Notes: generated from the letters alone by a model not told the origin. Shown: positions 53,111 through 60,990, counted from the first letter of the stretch. The stretch is 64,000 nucleotides of DNA from Psychrobacter maritimus (GCF_904846345.1 NZ_CAJHAJ010000001.1:496001-560000), one strand, 5' to 3'. Numbers and translations are program-made.

Positions 53111-53323
53111 AATCCTACCGCCTATTGTTACTTTTTCTGTCTAGGTTTTAGGTTGTTAACATTATTATACTTATGGCTAATGACAGTTGGAGTAAAATTC
53201 CATTGTTTTAGTAGATGGGCAAACGGTAGCAATACTTCAATAATAAGCTACCCTTTCATCTACTATTTTAATATTGGCATTGTTCCACTTTATTTTTTTC
53301 CATTTACAGCGAGGACGTTTATT

Positions 53324-54136
53324 ATGAAAAAACTGCTTACCACAACAGTTATGGCGGCATCATTGTCGGCATTGGCCATGACCGGTTGCTCTAGCACGAC
53401 TAGCACTGGTGCCGTCGGCGTTGACCGTCAGCAGCTATTATTGGTATCAAATGAGCAAGTATTGCAGCTATCGGCGCAAAGTTATGCTAAAACGCTGCAA
53501 GAAGCAAAAGCGCGCGGCTTATTGGATACCAATAGCGCGCAGCTCAATCGCCTAAAAAATATCTCGAACCGTTTGGTCGGTCAAGTCGGCGTCTATCGTC
53601 CTGATGCGGCAAAATGGCAATGGGAAGTGCATACCATTAAATCTAATGACTTAAACGCCTTTGTGATGCCGGGCGGTAAAATTATGTTTTACTCGGGTAT
53701 TATCGACCGCTTGAATTTAACGGACGATGAAATTGCCGCTATTATGGGACATGAGATATCGCATGCCCTACGTGAGCATTCACGTGAGCGCTTGTCACGT
53801 CAATACGCCACCCAAACGGGTATTGGTATGGCAGCGAGCATCTTTGGTCTCTCACAAGGGCAGGCAGAGCTTGCTAACGTCGCTGGTGACTTAGGTCTTA
53901 GCCGTCCGCACAGCCGTACGCAAGAAGCAGAAGCTGACCAAATCGGTCTTGAGCTGATGGCACGTGCAGGCTACAACCCACAAGCAGCGATTACTTTATG
54001 GCAGAAAATGCAACGCGCCAGCCAAGGTGAGCCACCACAATTTTTAAGCACTCACCCAACCAGCAGCAACCGTATTGCGCAATTGCAGTCATTGATGCCT
54101 AAAGTAATGCCGCTTTATCAAAAGTCACGTCGTTAA
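53324..54136 (+). CDS. M48-family metalloprotease lipoprotein
   Basis: Periplasmic membrane-anchored zinc protease (BepA/LoiP-like M48), 270 aa. The signal peptide ends in the lipobox LAMTGC (Cys about 21). The zinc motif HExxH is present as AAIMGHEISHALREHSRER, and a distal Glu in TQEAEADQIGLELMARAGYNP completes the site. SILSTHPTSSNRI-like FLSTHPTSSNRIAQLQSLMP is the typical C-terminal end. I chose the ATG at 53324 because of GAGG upstream and the clean lipoprotein signal; the frame stays open further upstream (to 53153) without a plausible protein. Likely outer-membrane protein quality control. Confidence 0.93.
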   Translation: MKKLLTTTVMAASLSALAMTGCSSTTSTGAVGVDRQQLLLVSNEQVLQLSAQSYAKTLQEAKARGLLDTNSAQLNRLKNISNRLVGQVGVYRPDAAKWQWEVHTIKSNDLNAFVMPGGKIMFYSGIIDRLNLTDDEIAAIMGHEISHALREHSRERLSRQYATQTGIGMAASIFGLSQGQAELANVAGDLGLSRPHSRTQEAEADQIGLELMARAGYNPQAAITLWQKMQRASQGEPPQFLSTHPTSSNRIAQLQSLMPKVMPLYQKSRR

Positions 54137-54197
54137 TGGATTATGCTTAAATATTAAGTATCAATCTAATGACAAGTACGGACTAATGATAAATAAG

Positions 54198-54233
54198 AAA
54201 AGCAGAGCGTCATATATTGCGCTCTGCTTTTTT
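54198..54233 (+). terminator. Terminator downstream of the M48 protease gene
   Basis: Stem AAAAGCAGAGCG/CGCTCTGCTTTT with a 10-base loop, then TT. Confidence 0.85.
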
Positions 54234-54385
54234 ATGCGTGCTGCTAAAATATTTTATAGTAAACTGACTATCGCACGGCGATAAACGGTCACTTGATGCA
54301 GCATAGCGGCACAGTGAACTGTGTCTGCTATAATGGGCACAATCAGCCATTTAAATGGCTAAGCCCTATAAGATAAAGGATGATT

Positions 54386-54724
54386 ATGACTATCAATACG
54401 CCTACTAACACTCCGACCGCCGACGCCCTTAATAATGAGCTACAGGCTTTGCAAGCGCAGCATATTGAGCTAGTAAATGAATCGATGAATCATGCGGGTT
54501 ACTTTGACGGTAAAGAAAGCCATTTTAAACTGACCATTGTCAGTGACGCCTTTGAAGACAAACGTTTGGTTGCGCGTCATCAGCTGGTATATGCTCTGGC
54601 AAACTCGCTACTGACCTCACAAGGTGGTCAAATCCATGCGTTGGCTATCCATGCTTATACGCCAACAGAGTGGCAAGGTCAAAGCCGTGAGAGTCCGTTA
54701 TGCGCTGGTCAAAACAAAGGTTAG
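54386..54724 (+). CDS. bolA: BolA family protein
   Basis: Small soluble KH-like protein (112 aa) of the BolA family, partner of monothiol glutaredoxins in iron-sulfur handling and regulator of cell shape under stress. The match covers the domain: HIELVNESMNHAGYFDGKESHFKLTIVSDAFEDKRLVARHQLVYALANSLL, with the conserved ESHF and RH-x-x-VY, and HALAIHAYTPTEW at the C-terminal strand. The ATG at 54386 has AAAGGA six bases upstream; an ATG at 54380 sits on the ribosome-binding site and is unlikely. It is followed by a SirB2-like gene after 118 bases. Confidence 0.92.
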   Translation: MTINTPTNTPTADALNNELQALQAQHIELVNESMNHAGYFDGKESHFKLTIVSDAFEDKRLVARHQLVYALANSLLTSQGGQIHALAIHAYTPTEWQGQSRESPLCAGQNKG

Positions 54725-54842
54725 ATGGCGGTTTTATTGTTTACTATTTTTAAACAGCTACCATTAAACATTATAATCAAATACTAACTTCTAATAATAT
54801 AAATAAGCTGGCAAACGGCACCTTTAAAGGAAATCCTATCCA

Positions 54843-55202
54843 ATGAAACATTTACATATGCTCATGGCAGTATTGTTGATTGCGGCGTTTTTATATCAAA
54901 GCTATCTGGTATTAAGCGCAAACAAGCAAATGCCATTGGCGCTCAAAATCTCTACCCATATCCTCTATGCCGTTATTATTCTTTCAGGGGCTGGTATGCT
55001 CATGCAATTAATGAGTGCCAATGCGCCCGTGCAATGGGTTTTTGCAAAAATTATCTTGCTCGTTGCCGCCCTTAGCGCAAGTATCAAAGCCTTTAATAAC
55101 AATGCAACACTGAGCCAAAGAAAAACCGGTATTCTGATTGCAGGTGTGGCTTATATTGGCATCGTGGTGCTTGCCTTTAGCAAACCGGGCAATTTGTTTT
55201 AA
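54843..55202 (+). CDS. SirB2-like small membrane protein
   Basis: Hydrophobic 119-aa protein with four membrane helices (MLMAVLLIAAFLYQSYLVL; KISTHILYAVIILSGAGMLM; WVFAKIILLVAALSASIKAF; TGILIAGVAYIGIVVLAF). The pattern, with KISTHILYAVIILSG near residue 36, resembles SirB2/YccA-type small inner-membrane proteins, whose function is not settled. The family call is a moderate inference. It follows bolA on the same strand and may be co-transcribed. Confidence 0.75.
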   Translation: MKHLHMLMAVLLIAAFLYQSYLVLSANKQMPLALKISTHILYAVIILSGAGMLMQLMSANAPVQWVFAKIILLVAALSASIKAFNNNATLSQRKTGILIAGVAYIGIVVLAFSKPGNLF

Positions 55203-55301
55203 GCGTTGCTAAACGATATATTTTTCAATATCTTAATCGCCACTTTTTTGCTATCTTAAATAAATACGCTTTCTAAAATGCCCTGTTTAAAACGTAACAT
55301 T

Positions 55302-55333
55302 GTTAATTAATACCAAAGTTAATTAATACCAAA
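55302..55333. repeat. 16-bp tandem duplication
   Basis: GTTAATTAATACCAAA twice, in the spacer before the small lipoprotein gene. Confidence 0.9.
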
Positions 55334-55401
55334 ACAGATATTAATTAACAGCAGGCATTAACAAGCACGGTAAACATCCTCATTTAGCTTATGGAGACAT
55401 T

Positions 55402-55803
55402 ATGAAAACTCTTACTGCAGCAACACTACTGGCAACAGCTGGCGTTTTTGGTCTCTCAGGCTGCGCCTCAACGGGTAATATCACCCCGCAATATGTGCCA
55501 CCAAGCACCTATCAAAGTTATGATTGCCAAGCGCTTAGTCAAGAGTATAATCGCGTCAATCGCTATGTCGATGCGGCGCGCAATGAGCAATCAACCCTAT
55601 CCGCCTCAGGCGTCGGCGTTGGGGTTTCCGCTGGACGCTGGGGTATCTCACCTAATATCAGCTTTGGTGTTGGTCAAAGCAACAATACTAAAGCGCGCGA
55701 TGCCAAGCTATCAAGACTGTATGGCGAGCGTGATGCCATCATTCAGTCTGCCCGTATCCAGCGTTGTAGCTTTGCCAATGGTATTAAGATTTATGGTGAG
55801 TAA
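55402..55803 (+). CDS. Small lipoprotein of unknown function
   Basis: 133-aa predicted lipoprotein. Signal and lipobox: LATAGVFGLSGC, with Cys at about residue 21. The mature part starts with a polar linker (ASTGNITPQYVPPSTYQSYDCQALSQEYNRV), followed by a helical segment and a glycine-rich stretch (SASGVGVGVSAGRWGISPNISFGVGQSN), then the final helix RLYGERDAIIQSARIQRC. Two further Cys (about 41 and 123) may form a disulfide. The pattern Y-x-x-Y-x-C-x-x-L-x-x-E occurs in many small gammaproteobacterial lipoproteins. No function can be assigned. A ribosome-binding site GGAGACATT precedes the ATG. Confidence 0.82.
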   Translation: MKTLTAATLLATAGVFGLSGCASTGNITPQYVPPSTYQSYDCQALSQEYNRVNRYVDAARNEQSTLSASGVGVGVSAGRWGISPNISFGVGQSNNTKARDAKLSRLYGERDAIIQSARIQRCSFANGIKIYGE

Positions 55804-55810
55804 TGCTTGA

Positions 55811-55868
55811 TAGCTCGTGTTTAAATGGCTCGTGTTTAAATAGCTCCTGTTTAATAAGTCACGTTTGA
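55811..55868. repeat. Degenerate 15-bp repeats after the lipoprotein gene
   Basis: Three to four diverged copies of a TAGCTCGTGTTTAAA-like unit. Confidence 0.6.
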
Positions 55869-55908
55869 TAGTTTATTATTCCGATGACATTAAACGCTGT
55901 TCAAAAGA

Positions 55909-55943
55909 AAAAAGCCAATACGCGATAAGCATATTGGCTTTTT
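55909..55943. terminator. Bidirectional terminator between the lipoprotein and trxC genes
   Basis: Stem AAAAAAGCCAATA/TATTGGCTTTTTT with a short loop. Confidence 0.85.
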
Positions 55944-55980
55944 TGTGTCTAATCATCGAGAGTAAAAACTCAAGCAACGC

Positions 55981-56418
55981 TTATGCGTTTAAGCTTTTTA
56001 CCCACTGCACAATTTGATCGCTAGGTAGGGCACCAGACTGGCGCGCGACTTCTTTACCATTTTTGAAAGCAACCATCGTCGGCAAGCTACGAATATTATA
56101 AGGTGCCGCCGCTTGCTCGTATTTATCGGTTTGTATTTTGGCAAAAACCACTTGCGGCAACTGACTGGCCGCCGCTTTAAACTGCGGTGCCATCATCAGA
56201 CACGGCTGACACCAGCTTGCCCAAAAATCAACGATGGTCAACACCTCGTTTTTTTGAATGACTTTACTAACCGTCTGGGCGTTTAGCTCATGAGGACTGG
56301 CCGTTAATAATGGCTTACCACATTTGCCGCAGTTCGGTGCCGCATTTAGCCGTGTGGCGGGTATACGATTGGTTGCCTGACAATGCGGGCAGACCAGATG
56401 AGAGTTTTGCTCAGTCAT
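55981..56418 (-). CDS. trxC: Thioredoxin 2 (TrxC) with CQPC active site
   Basis: Zinc-binding thioredoxin (145 aa) of the TrxC type. The N-terminal zinc ribbon has two Cys pairs (CPHC at 10-13 and CGKC at 30-33). The thioredoxin domain starts about residue 50 with IVDFWASWCQPCLMMAPQFK. The active site is C-Q-P-C at 70-73 rather than the usual C-G-P-C, which could shift redox potential or substrate choice. The cis-Pro region is RSLPTMVAFKNGKEV. It is a single gene on the minus strand, near the reactive-sulfur cluster but transcribed on its own. Confidence 0.94.
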   Translation of the reverse strand: MTEQNSHLVCPHCQATNRIPATRLNAAPNCGKCGKPLLTASPHELNAQTVSKVIQKNEVLTIVDFWASWCQPCLMMAPQFKAAASQLPQVVFAKIQTDKYEQAAAPYNIRSLPTMVAFKNGKEVARQSGALPSDQIVQWVKSLNA

Positions 56419-56679
56419 TATACAACTCCTTTATACATAGCTTGGGCGCGTATCTTAATAGAGCGCCCATACTCAATGCTTGTGAATGGATTATTCGTAA
56501 GAATCTTAATCACACTTTTTTTTGGCTTTATTCCATTATGCAAACTTACAATGCAAGCTTATAAGACAGATTAGCATTAGGATAGCCACTACTCGTATTG
56601 TGCGTGCGTAACTTTCTGCTCTATTTGTATTTAGCTATTTATCAGCTCTTTTTTTATTTCACTGAAATTTAATTAGTTA

Positions 56680-57546
56680 CTAAAGCGCATTAATCGGTAC
56701 TTTTAGATAACGGGTGCCATTGTCTTCTGGTTTTGGAAAATGACCGGCATCAATATTAAGTTGTACAGATGGGATAATGAGCCGCGGCATCTCTAAGTTG
56801 GCATCGCGGCGCTCACGCATCTCGACAAACTCGGCTTCATTAATGCCGTCTTTAACATGAATATTACCGAGCTTTTGCGCTGCTACCGTCGTGGTTGGGC
56901 AATGCTTGCGACCTTGACTTGGATAGTCATGACACAGATACATCAGGGTCTCATCAGGAAGTGCCAGCAGTTTTTGGATAGACTGATATAGGGTTTTGGC
57001 GTCTCCTCCCGGAAAGTCACAGCGCGCCGTACCCACATCGGGAGCAAATAGCGTATCACCGACAAAGACCACGGTTTTTTCATCGTCAGCGGCAAGATAC
57101 GCCATATCCGCACGCGTATGGCCGGGCACATACATAGCAGTAATCGTAATGCCGCCAAGTGCCAAGGTTTCGCCATCATCGGTCAAGATATCAAACTGGC
57201 TGGCATCGGTACGAAAGCTGCTATCAAAGTTAAAAATTTGCTTAAATATTTTTTGCACTTCAGTGATATGTTGACCGATGACCAGCTTGCCGCCAAGTGT
57301 CTCTTTTACATGTATAGCGGCCGATATATGATCGGCATGGGCATGGGTTTCTATAATATAAACCAGCGCCCAACCCTGCTCACGTACGAACGCTATTACC
57401 TTATCGACACTAGCGGTATCCGTACGTCCTGACTTGGCATCGAAATCCAAAACAGGGTCGATAATGGCACACACTTGCTGCTGAACGTCAGCAAGTACGT
57501 GGGTGTAGGTCTCTGTGTCGCTATGTAAGAAGGAATGAACTTGCAT
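56680..57546 (-). CDS. Persulfide-dioxygenase-like MBL-fold hydrolase
   Basis: Metallo-beta-lactamase-fold protein (288 aa) of the ETHE1/Blh-type group, which oxidises glutathione persulfide to sulfite. The iron/zinc motif is THAHADHISAA (H-x-H-x-D-H). Further ligands lie in MYVPGHTRADMAYL, FVGDTLFAPDVGTARCDFPGG and YLCHDYPSQG. Unlike Blh it has no fused DUF442 domain, but two separate DUF442 genes lie a few kb downstream on the other strand. The start at 57546 is clear. It is divergent from the ArsR sensor, with 262 bases between the starts, the expected operator region. Confidence 0.9.
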   Translation of the reverse strand: MQVHSFLHSDTETYTHVLADVQQQVCAIIDPVLDFDAKSGRTDTASVDKVIAFVREQGWALVYIIETHAHADHISAAIHVKETLGGKLVIGQHITEVQKIFKQIFNFDSSFRTDASQFDILTDDGETLALGGITITAMYVPGHTRADMAYLAADDEKTVVFVGDTLFAPDVGTARCDFPGGDAKTLYQSIQKLLALPDETLMYLCHDYPSQGRKHCPTTTVAAQKLGNIHVKDGINEAEFVEMRERRDANLEMPRLIIPSVQLNIDAGHFPKPEDNGTRYLKVPINAL

Positions 57547-57808
57547 GGCTACCTCTTTATTTTTATATGAATGTTTTATTATTTAATGAAGTCTTACGTA
57601 TAATAAATACTTGTTTATAATATTTGAATGTACATAATACCTATCTTGCATACCACTATAGCAACCAACTAACAATTTATCAATTTATATAATGTAAATA
57701 ATGATAACTTGCTATAAATCGGGATATCATTGATAATTAACTATATATAACCATATCTTATCTATAAACTTTGCCTTTTTTATCTATAGCTTAAATAAGG
57801 AGTTCGCT
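57547..57808. promoter_or_regulatory. Divergent control region of the reactive-sulfur locus
   Basis: AT-rich 262-base spacer between the MBL-type gene and the ArsR gene. It includes the perfect 8-base palindrome ATGTACAT (57628-57635) in a TTGAATGTACATAAT context and several AT-rich near-palindromes. An ArsR sensor of this kind would be expected to bind here and repress both directions, but I cannot single out the operator. Confidence 0.5.
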
Positions 57809-57811
57809 CTG
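57797..57811 (+). promoter_or_regulatory. Strong ribosome-binding site followed by CTG start codon
   Basis: AAGGAG at 57797-57802, six bases before CTG at 57809-57811, the only start-like codon at the right distance and in frame with the ArsR gene. The next start candidate is a TTG at 57830 without a ribosome-binding site. Confidence 0.65.
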
Positions 57812-58201
57812 ACTACTTCAACTTCAGCATTGAGCACGTCTACTAATCACACTGGTAAACCTGTATCTGCCAGCGTAACAGACTTTGCACCCAAAGACCT
57901 TGCTGAGCAAATGCAACATGCATCTATGCAAGCCAGTCAATTATTAAAATCGCTCTCGCATCCTGATCGCTTATTACTGCTATGTCAGCTAACCCAAGGT
58001 GAATACTGCGTCAGTGAGCTTGAAGACTTAGTCGGTGTCGGTCAGCCAAGCTTGTCGCAGCAGCTTGGTATCTTACGTAAAGACGAGCTGGTGACGACCC
58101 GCCGCGAGGGCAAGCAAATCTATTATAGTATCGCAAGCGACGATGCGTTATCGGTATTGCAGTTATTGTATGAGCGCTTTTGTGCCAAAACAGACGCATA
58201 A
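57809..58201 (+). CDS. ArsR-family repressor, persulfide-sensor type (BigR/SqrR-like)
   Basis: Winged-helix repressor of 130 aa when started at CTG (57809), or 123 aa from the TTG at 57830. The DNA-binding part is SLSHPDRLLLLCQLTQGEYCVSELEDLVGVGQPSLSQQLGILRKDELVTTRREGKQIYYS. In BigR/SqrR two Cys react with persulfide; here one sits in RLLLLCQL (about residue 59) and one in LYERFCAK (about 125), the same places. An additional Cys is at 67. This points to control of sulfide or persulfide detoxification, in line with its neighbours. No metal-binding pattern of arsenic sensors is seen. Confidence 0.9.
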   Translation: MTTSTSALSTSTNHTGKPVSASVTDFAPKDLAEQMQHASMQASQLLKSLSHPDRLLLLCQLTQGEYCVSELEDLVGVGQPSLSQQLGILRKDELVTTRREGKQIYYSIASDDALSVLQLLYERFCAKTDA

Positions 58202-58257
58202 CTGGTCATTTAGCTCTTAGCTGTTCTTAAATTTATTTATTGTGATGACCTATTGCT

Positions 58258-59967
58258 ATGCCTTCTATCGCCGCTCGTCTGATTCCTGCTTGGTTACGTC
58301 AGTACCAGCTGTCTGCCCTGCCGACTGATGTCATCGCGGGATTGGTCGTTGGGGTGCTCGTCATTCCACAAAGCTTAGGCTATGCGGTGCTAGCAGGATT
58401 GCCGCCTGTCTATGGACTCTATGCGGCTATCGTACCCGTGCTGGTGTATGCATGGATAGGCTCAAGTAATGTGCAAGCTGTGGGACCCGTCGCTATCACC
58501 GCGATTATGACGGCAAGTAGTCTGCATCCTTACGCCAATGAGGGCACGCAGCAATATATATTAATGGCCAGTTTACTGTCATTGATGGTTGGGACGATGT
58601 TATGGCTGGCAGGTCGGCTTAAGCTTGGCTGGATTATGCAGTTTATCAGTCGCGGCGTATCGGCGGGTTTCATCAGTGGCGCGGCGGTACTGATTTTTGT
58701 CAGTCAGCTTAAGTATCTGACGGCGATTCCTATTGCAGGTAATGGCCTTATCGGTTATTTATCGAGTATGCAGATGTATGCTCGCCAGCTGCATCCGCTA
58801 ACCTTGGTTATTGGCGTCATTGCTTTTACGCTGTTGTTTGCCAACCGTTATGCGAGCAAATGGGTTTGGCGCTCTTGGTTGTCAGCCTCTTATGCTAAGT
58901 GGGCTGAGCGTCTATTTCCGCTCATTTTGCTTGCTCTTGCCATCGTGTTAAGCATGAGCTTACATTGGACAACGCACGGCGTGGCAACGATTGGTACTAT
59001 TCCGCAGGGGCTGCCTACTTTTACCCTACCATACGTGCCAGATTTTCATGAAGCGCTCAACCTATTACCAAGCGCCGGTTTAATGGCATTGATTATCTTT
59101 GTTTCAAGCAGCTCAGTTGCAAGCAATTATGCACGCCTGCGCGGCGAAACCTTTGATGCCAATCATGAGCTTACTGGTTTGGGTCTGGCCAATATGGCGG
59201 GCGGATTCTTTCAAAGCTTTACGGTCGCTGGCGGCTTTTCACGTACCGCAATGAATGCTGATTCAGGTGCCAAAACGCCGTTCGCAAGTTTAGTAACGAT
59301 ACTGATCATGATTGCAGCGTTAATCGCTTTTGGCAATTTATTAGCACCTCTGCCCTATGCTTTATTGGGCGCGACCATCATGGCATCGATTGTCGGTCTC
59401 ATTGATATGGCGACTTTAAAGTCCGCATGGCAACGCGACCGCTTAGATGCAGCAAGCTTTCTGGCGGCATTTATCGGTGTGCTGATATTTGGGCTAAATA
59501 CTGGCTTGGTCATCGGTTTGATGGTGTCGTTTGCTAGCCTAATTTGGCAATCGAGCAAACCGCATGTCGCCGTCGTTGGTCAGCTAGCGGGTACGGGACA
59601 TTTTCGCAATATCAATCGTCATGATGTGGTGACGTTTAGCAATTTATTAATGCTGCGTATTGATGAGAGCTTGTTTTTTGGCAATAGTGAATCCGTGCAT
59701 CGCAGGGTCATACAAGCGACGCGGCAATATCCCGAAGCGCATGAGATTATTCTTATTATGTCAGCGGTCAATCATATTGACTTGACCGGACAAGAGATGC
59801 TTATCAGCCTCAATCAAGAACTGTTGAATCAAAAAAAGCACTTAAGCTTTAGCTTTATCAAGGGACCGGTCATGGACATTATTGAAAACACACCGGTCAT
59901 AACCCATCTATCAGGGCAGGTTTATTTAAGTACCATGGATGCGGTCAATGCGCTTAAGGATGTTTAA
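58258..59967 (+). CDS. SulP-family anion transporter with STAS domain
   Basis: Inner-membrane transporter (569 aa) of the SulP/SLC26 family, carrying sulfate or other anions. The family signature is near the N-terminus (DVIAGLVVGVLVIPQSLGYAVLAGLPPVYGLYAAIVPVLVYAWIGSS), followed by GPVAITAIM, ten or more further helices, and FSRTAMNADSGAKTPFAS, another family motif. The C-terminal STAS domain (about 450-569) has the conserved MSAVNHIDLTGQEML. Its position between the persulfide sensor and the DUF442 genes suggests a role in exporting sulfite or sulfate, or sulfur uptake. It is 56 bases after the ArsR gene and so probably co-transcribed. Confidence 0.93.
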   Translation: MPSIAARLIPAWLRQYQLSALPTDVIAGLVVGVLVIPQSLGYAVLAGLPPVYGLYAAIVPVLVYAWIGSSNVQAVGPVAITAIMTASSLHPYANEGTQQYILMASLLSLMVGTMLWLAGRLKLGWIMQFISRGVSAGFISGAAVLIFVSQLKYLTAIPIAGNGLIGYLSSMQMYARQLHPLTLVIGVIAFTLLFANRYASKWVWRSWLSASYAKWAERLFPLILLALAIVLSMSLHWTTHGVATIGTIPQGLPTFTLPYVPDFHEALNLLPSAGLMALIIFVSSSSVASNYARLRGETFDANHELTGLGLANMAGGFFQSFTVAGGFSRTAMNADSGAKTPFASLVTILIMIAALIAFGNLLAPLPYALLGATIMASIVGLIDMATLKSAWQRDRLDAASFLAAFIGVLIFGLNTGLVIGLMVSFASLIWQSSKPHVAVVGQLAGTGHFRNINRHDVVTFSNLLMLRIDESLFFGNSESVHRRVIQATRQYPEAHEIILIMSAVNHIDLTGQEMLISLNQELLNQKKHLSFSFIKGPVMDIIENTPVITHLSGQVYLSTMDAVNALKDV

Positions 59968-60017
59968 TAACACTGCATTTATGCAGCTCAAGTTAAATTA
60001 TTCATGACCGTTATTGT

Positions 60018-60045
60018 CCGTGACAAAACACCCGTGACAAAACCT
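60018..60045. repeat. 14-bp tandem duplication
   Basis: CCGTGACAAAACAC followed by CCGTGACAAAACCT in the spacer after the SulP gene; a diverged third copy (AATGACAAAACAGA) is near 60060. Confidence 0.75.
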
Positions 60046-60183
60046 TAATTATAAAACATCAATGACAAAACAGAGATATGATAAGAGCTGTGTTATGCTA
60101 AATTACTATCAGATTTAAAACTTACTGTCTCTAGAAACACCAGAAATTCTAACGCCATTTAATATATGCGACTTAAGCTACTT

Positions 60184-60510
60184 ATGACCGATGATTTAAC
60201 CATTTATAAGCAAATTTACCCAAGCCAATGCGTCAAGATTGCCGAGCTTGGCTACCGCTCTGTGCTCAATATTCGACCTGACGCTGAGACAGAGACGCAG
60301 CCGAATAGCTGTGACTTTACCAGTGCGACGGCAAAAGCCAACCTCACTTATCAGCATTTACCGTTTGATGATGAGCGTTTAAGCATGGCGACTGTCGAGC
60401 AGTTTGCAGCCTTTTATCGCACCATGCCCAAACCCATCCTGATGTTTTGCGGCACGGGTGCACGCGCCAAATTGCTGTATCAAAGTGCGCTGATGCAAGG
60501 CTTGTTGTAA
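60184..60510 (+). CDS. DUF442-type sulfurtransferase-like protein, degenerate copy
   Basis: Small protein (108 aa) of the DUF442/TIGR01244 group, related to the domain fused to Blh. It has the fold's early part (LTIYKQIYPSQCVKIAELGYRSVLNIRPDAETETQPNS) and the phosphatase-like loop as MFCGTGARAKLLY, where the active paralogue next door has FCRTGNRSTGIY. Cys, Gly and Arg are kept, but the loop has changed and the last Ser/Thr is lost. Start chosen at 60184 (MTDDLTIY), where other family members begin; an ATG at 60166 adds six residues. Possibly a diverged regulatory or substrate-variant copy. Confidence 0.8.
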   Translation: MTDDLTIYKQIYPSQCVKIAELGYRSVLNIRPDAETETQPNSCDFTSATAKANLTYQHLPFDDERLSMATVEQFAAFYRTMPKPILMFCGTGARAKLLYQSALMQGLL

Positions 60511-60591
60511 AGAGCCGTTGTATTTTACTTAAGTGTTTTAAGCTAATCACAAAATTTTCATTTTTACGCTAAAAAATAACAAGGAGCTCTT

Positions 60592-60924
60592 ATGAGCCAT
60601 CAAGTTAGTATTACCGGACAAATCACCCCTGACCAAGTACCTATGATTGCTGAAAATGGTTTTAAAACCATTATCAACAACCGTCCAGACGGTGAAGAAC
60701 CAAACCAACCGACCAGTGCTGAGATTGAAACGGCCGCTAAAAAAGCAGGACTTGCTTATAAAGAAGTGTCTTTTGCCGGTAGCGAGCTCAATCAAAACCA
60801 TGTCGAAGAGTTTGCTGACTTTTTTAACCAAGCTGAGCAGCCAATACTTATTTTTTGCCGTACCGGTAACCGCTCAACGGGTATCTATGAGGCGGCAAAG
60901 CGTATGGATTTATTAGACGATTAA
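60592..60924 (+). CDS. TIGR01244 / DUF442 sulfurtransferase-like protein
   Basis: 110-aa rhodanese- and phosphatase-like domain protein of the TIGR01244 family. In fused form (Blh) the domain carries sulfur for the persulfide dioxygenase. Family features are VSITGQITPDQVPMIAENGFKTIINNRPDGEEPNQP and the active loop ILIFCRTGNRSTGIYEAA, with Cys as the sulfur carrier. A strong ribosome-binding site (AAGGAGCTCTT) precedes the ATG. It lies about 80 bases after the degenerate copy. The pair, the SulP transporter and the divergent MBL enzyme make a complete sulfide/persulfide handling set. Confidence 0.9.
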   Translation: MSHQVSITGQITPDQVPMIAENGFKTIINNRPDGEEPNQPTSAEIETAAKKAGLAYKEVSFAGSELNQNHVEEFADFFNQAEQPILIFCRTGNRSTGIYEAAKRMDLLDD

Positions 60925-60954
60925 TAGTGATTTAAATATAATCGTTACTGCTTG

Positions 60955-60990
60955 AAAAACGCCCGTCCAAAATTTGGATGGGCGTTTTTT
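60955..60990 (+). terminator. Terminator downstream of the reactive-sulfur genes
   Basis: Stem AAAAACGCCCGTCCAA/TTGGATGGGCGTTTTT (one G-T pair) with a 3-base loop and a T-run. Confidence 0.85.

Larger units (their letters stand above)
52287..53323. other. Long spacer with tRNA-Gly and the 13-bp repeat array
   Basis: Contains a minus-strand terminator (52498-52535), tRNA-Gly(GCC) (52557-52631) and a 13-bp repeat array (53041-53110). The remainder, 52632-53040 and 53111-53323, shows no gene that I can support; an open frame from 53153 in phase with the protease is not convincing as coding. Confidence 0.5.

Noticed and set aside
53153..53323. N-terminal extension of the M48 protease (open frame from 53153)
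   Set aside because: It is low-quality sequence with no ribosome-binding site and would destroy the clear lipoprotein signal that begins at 53324.
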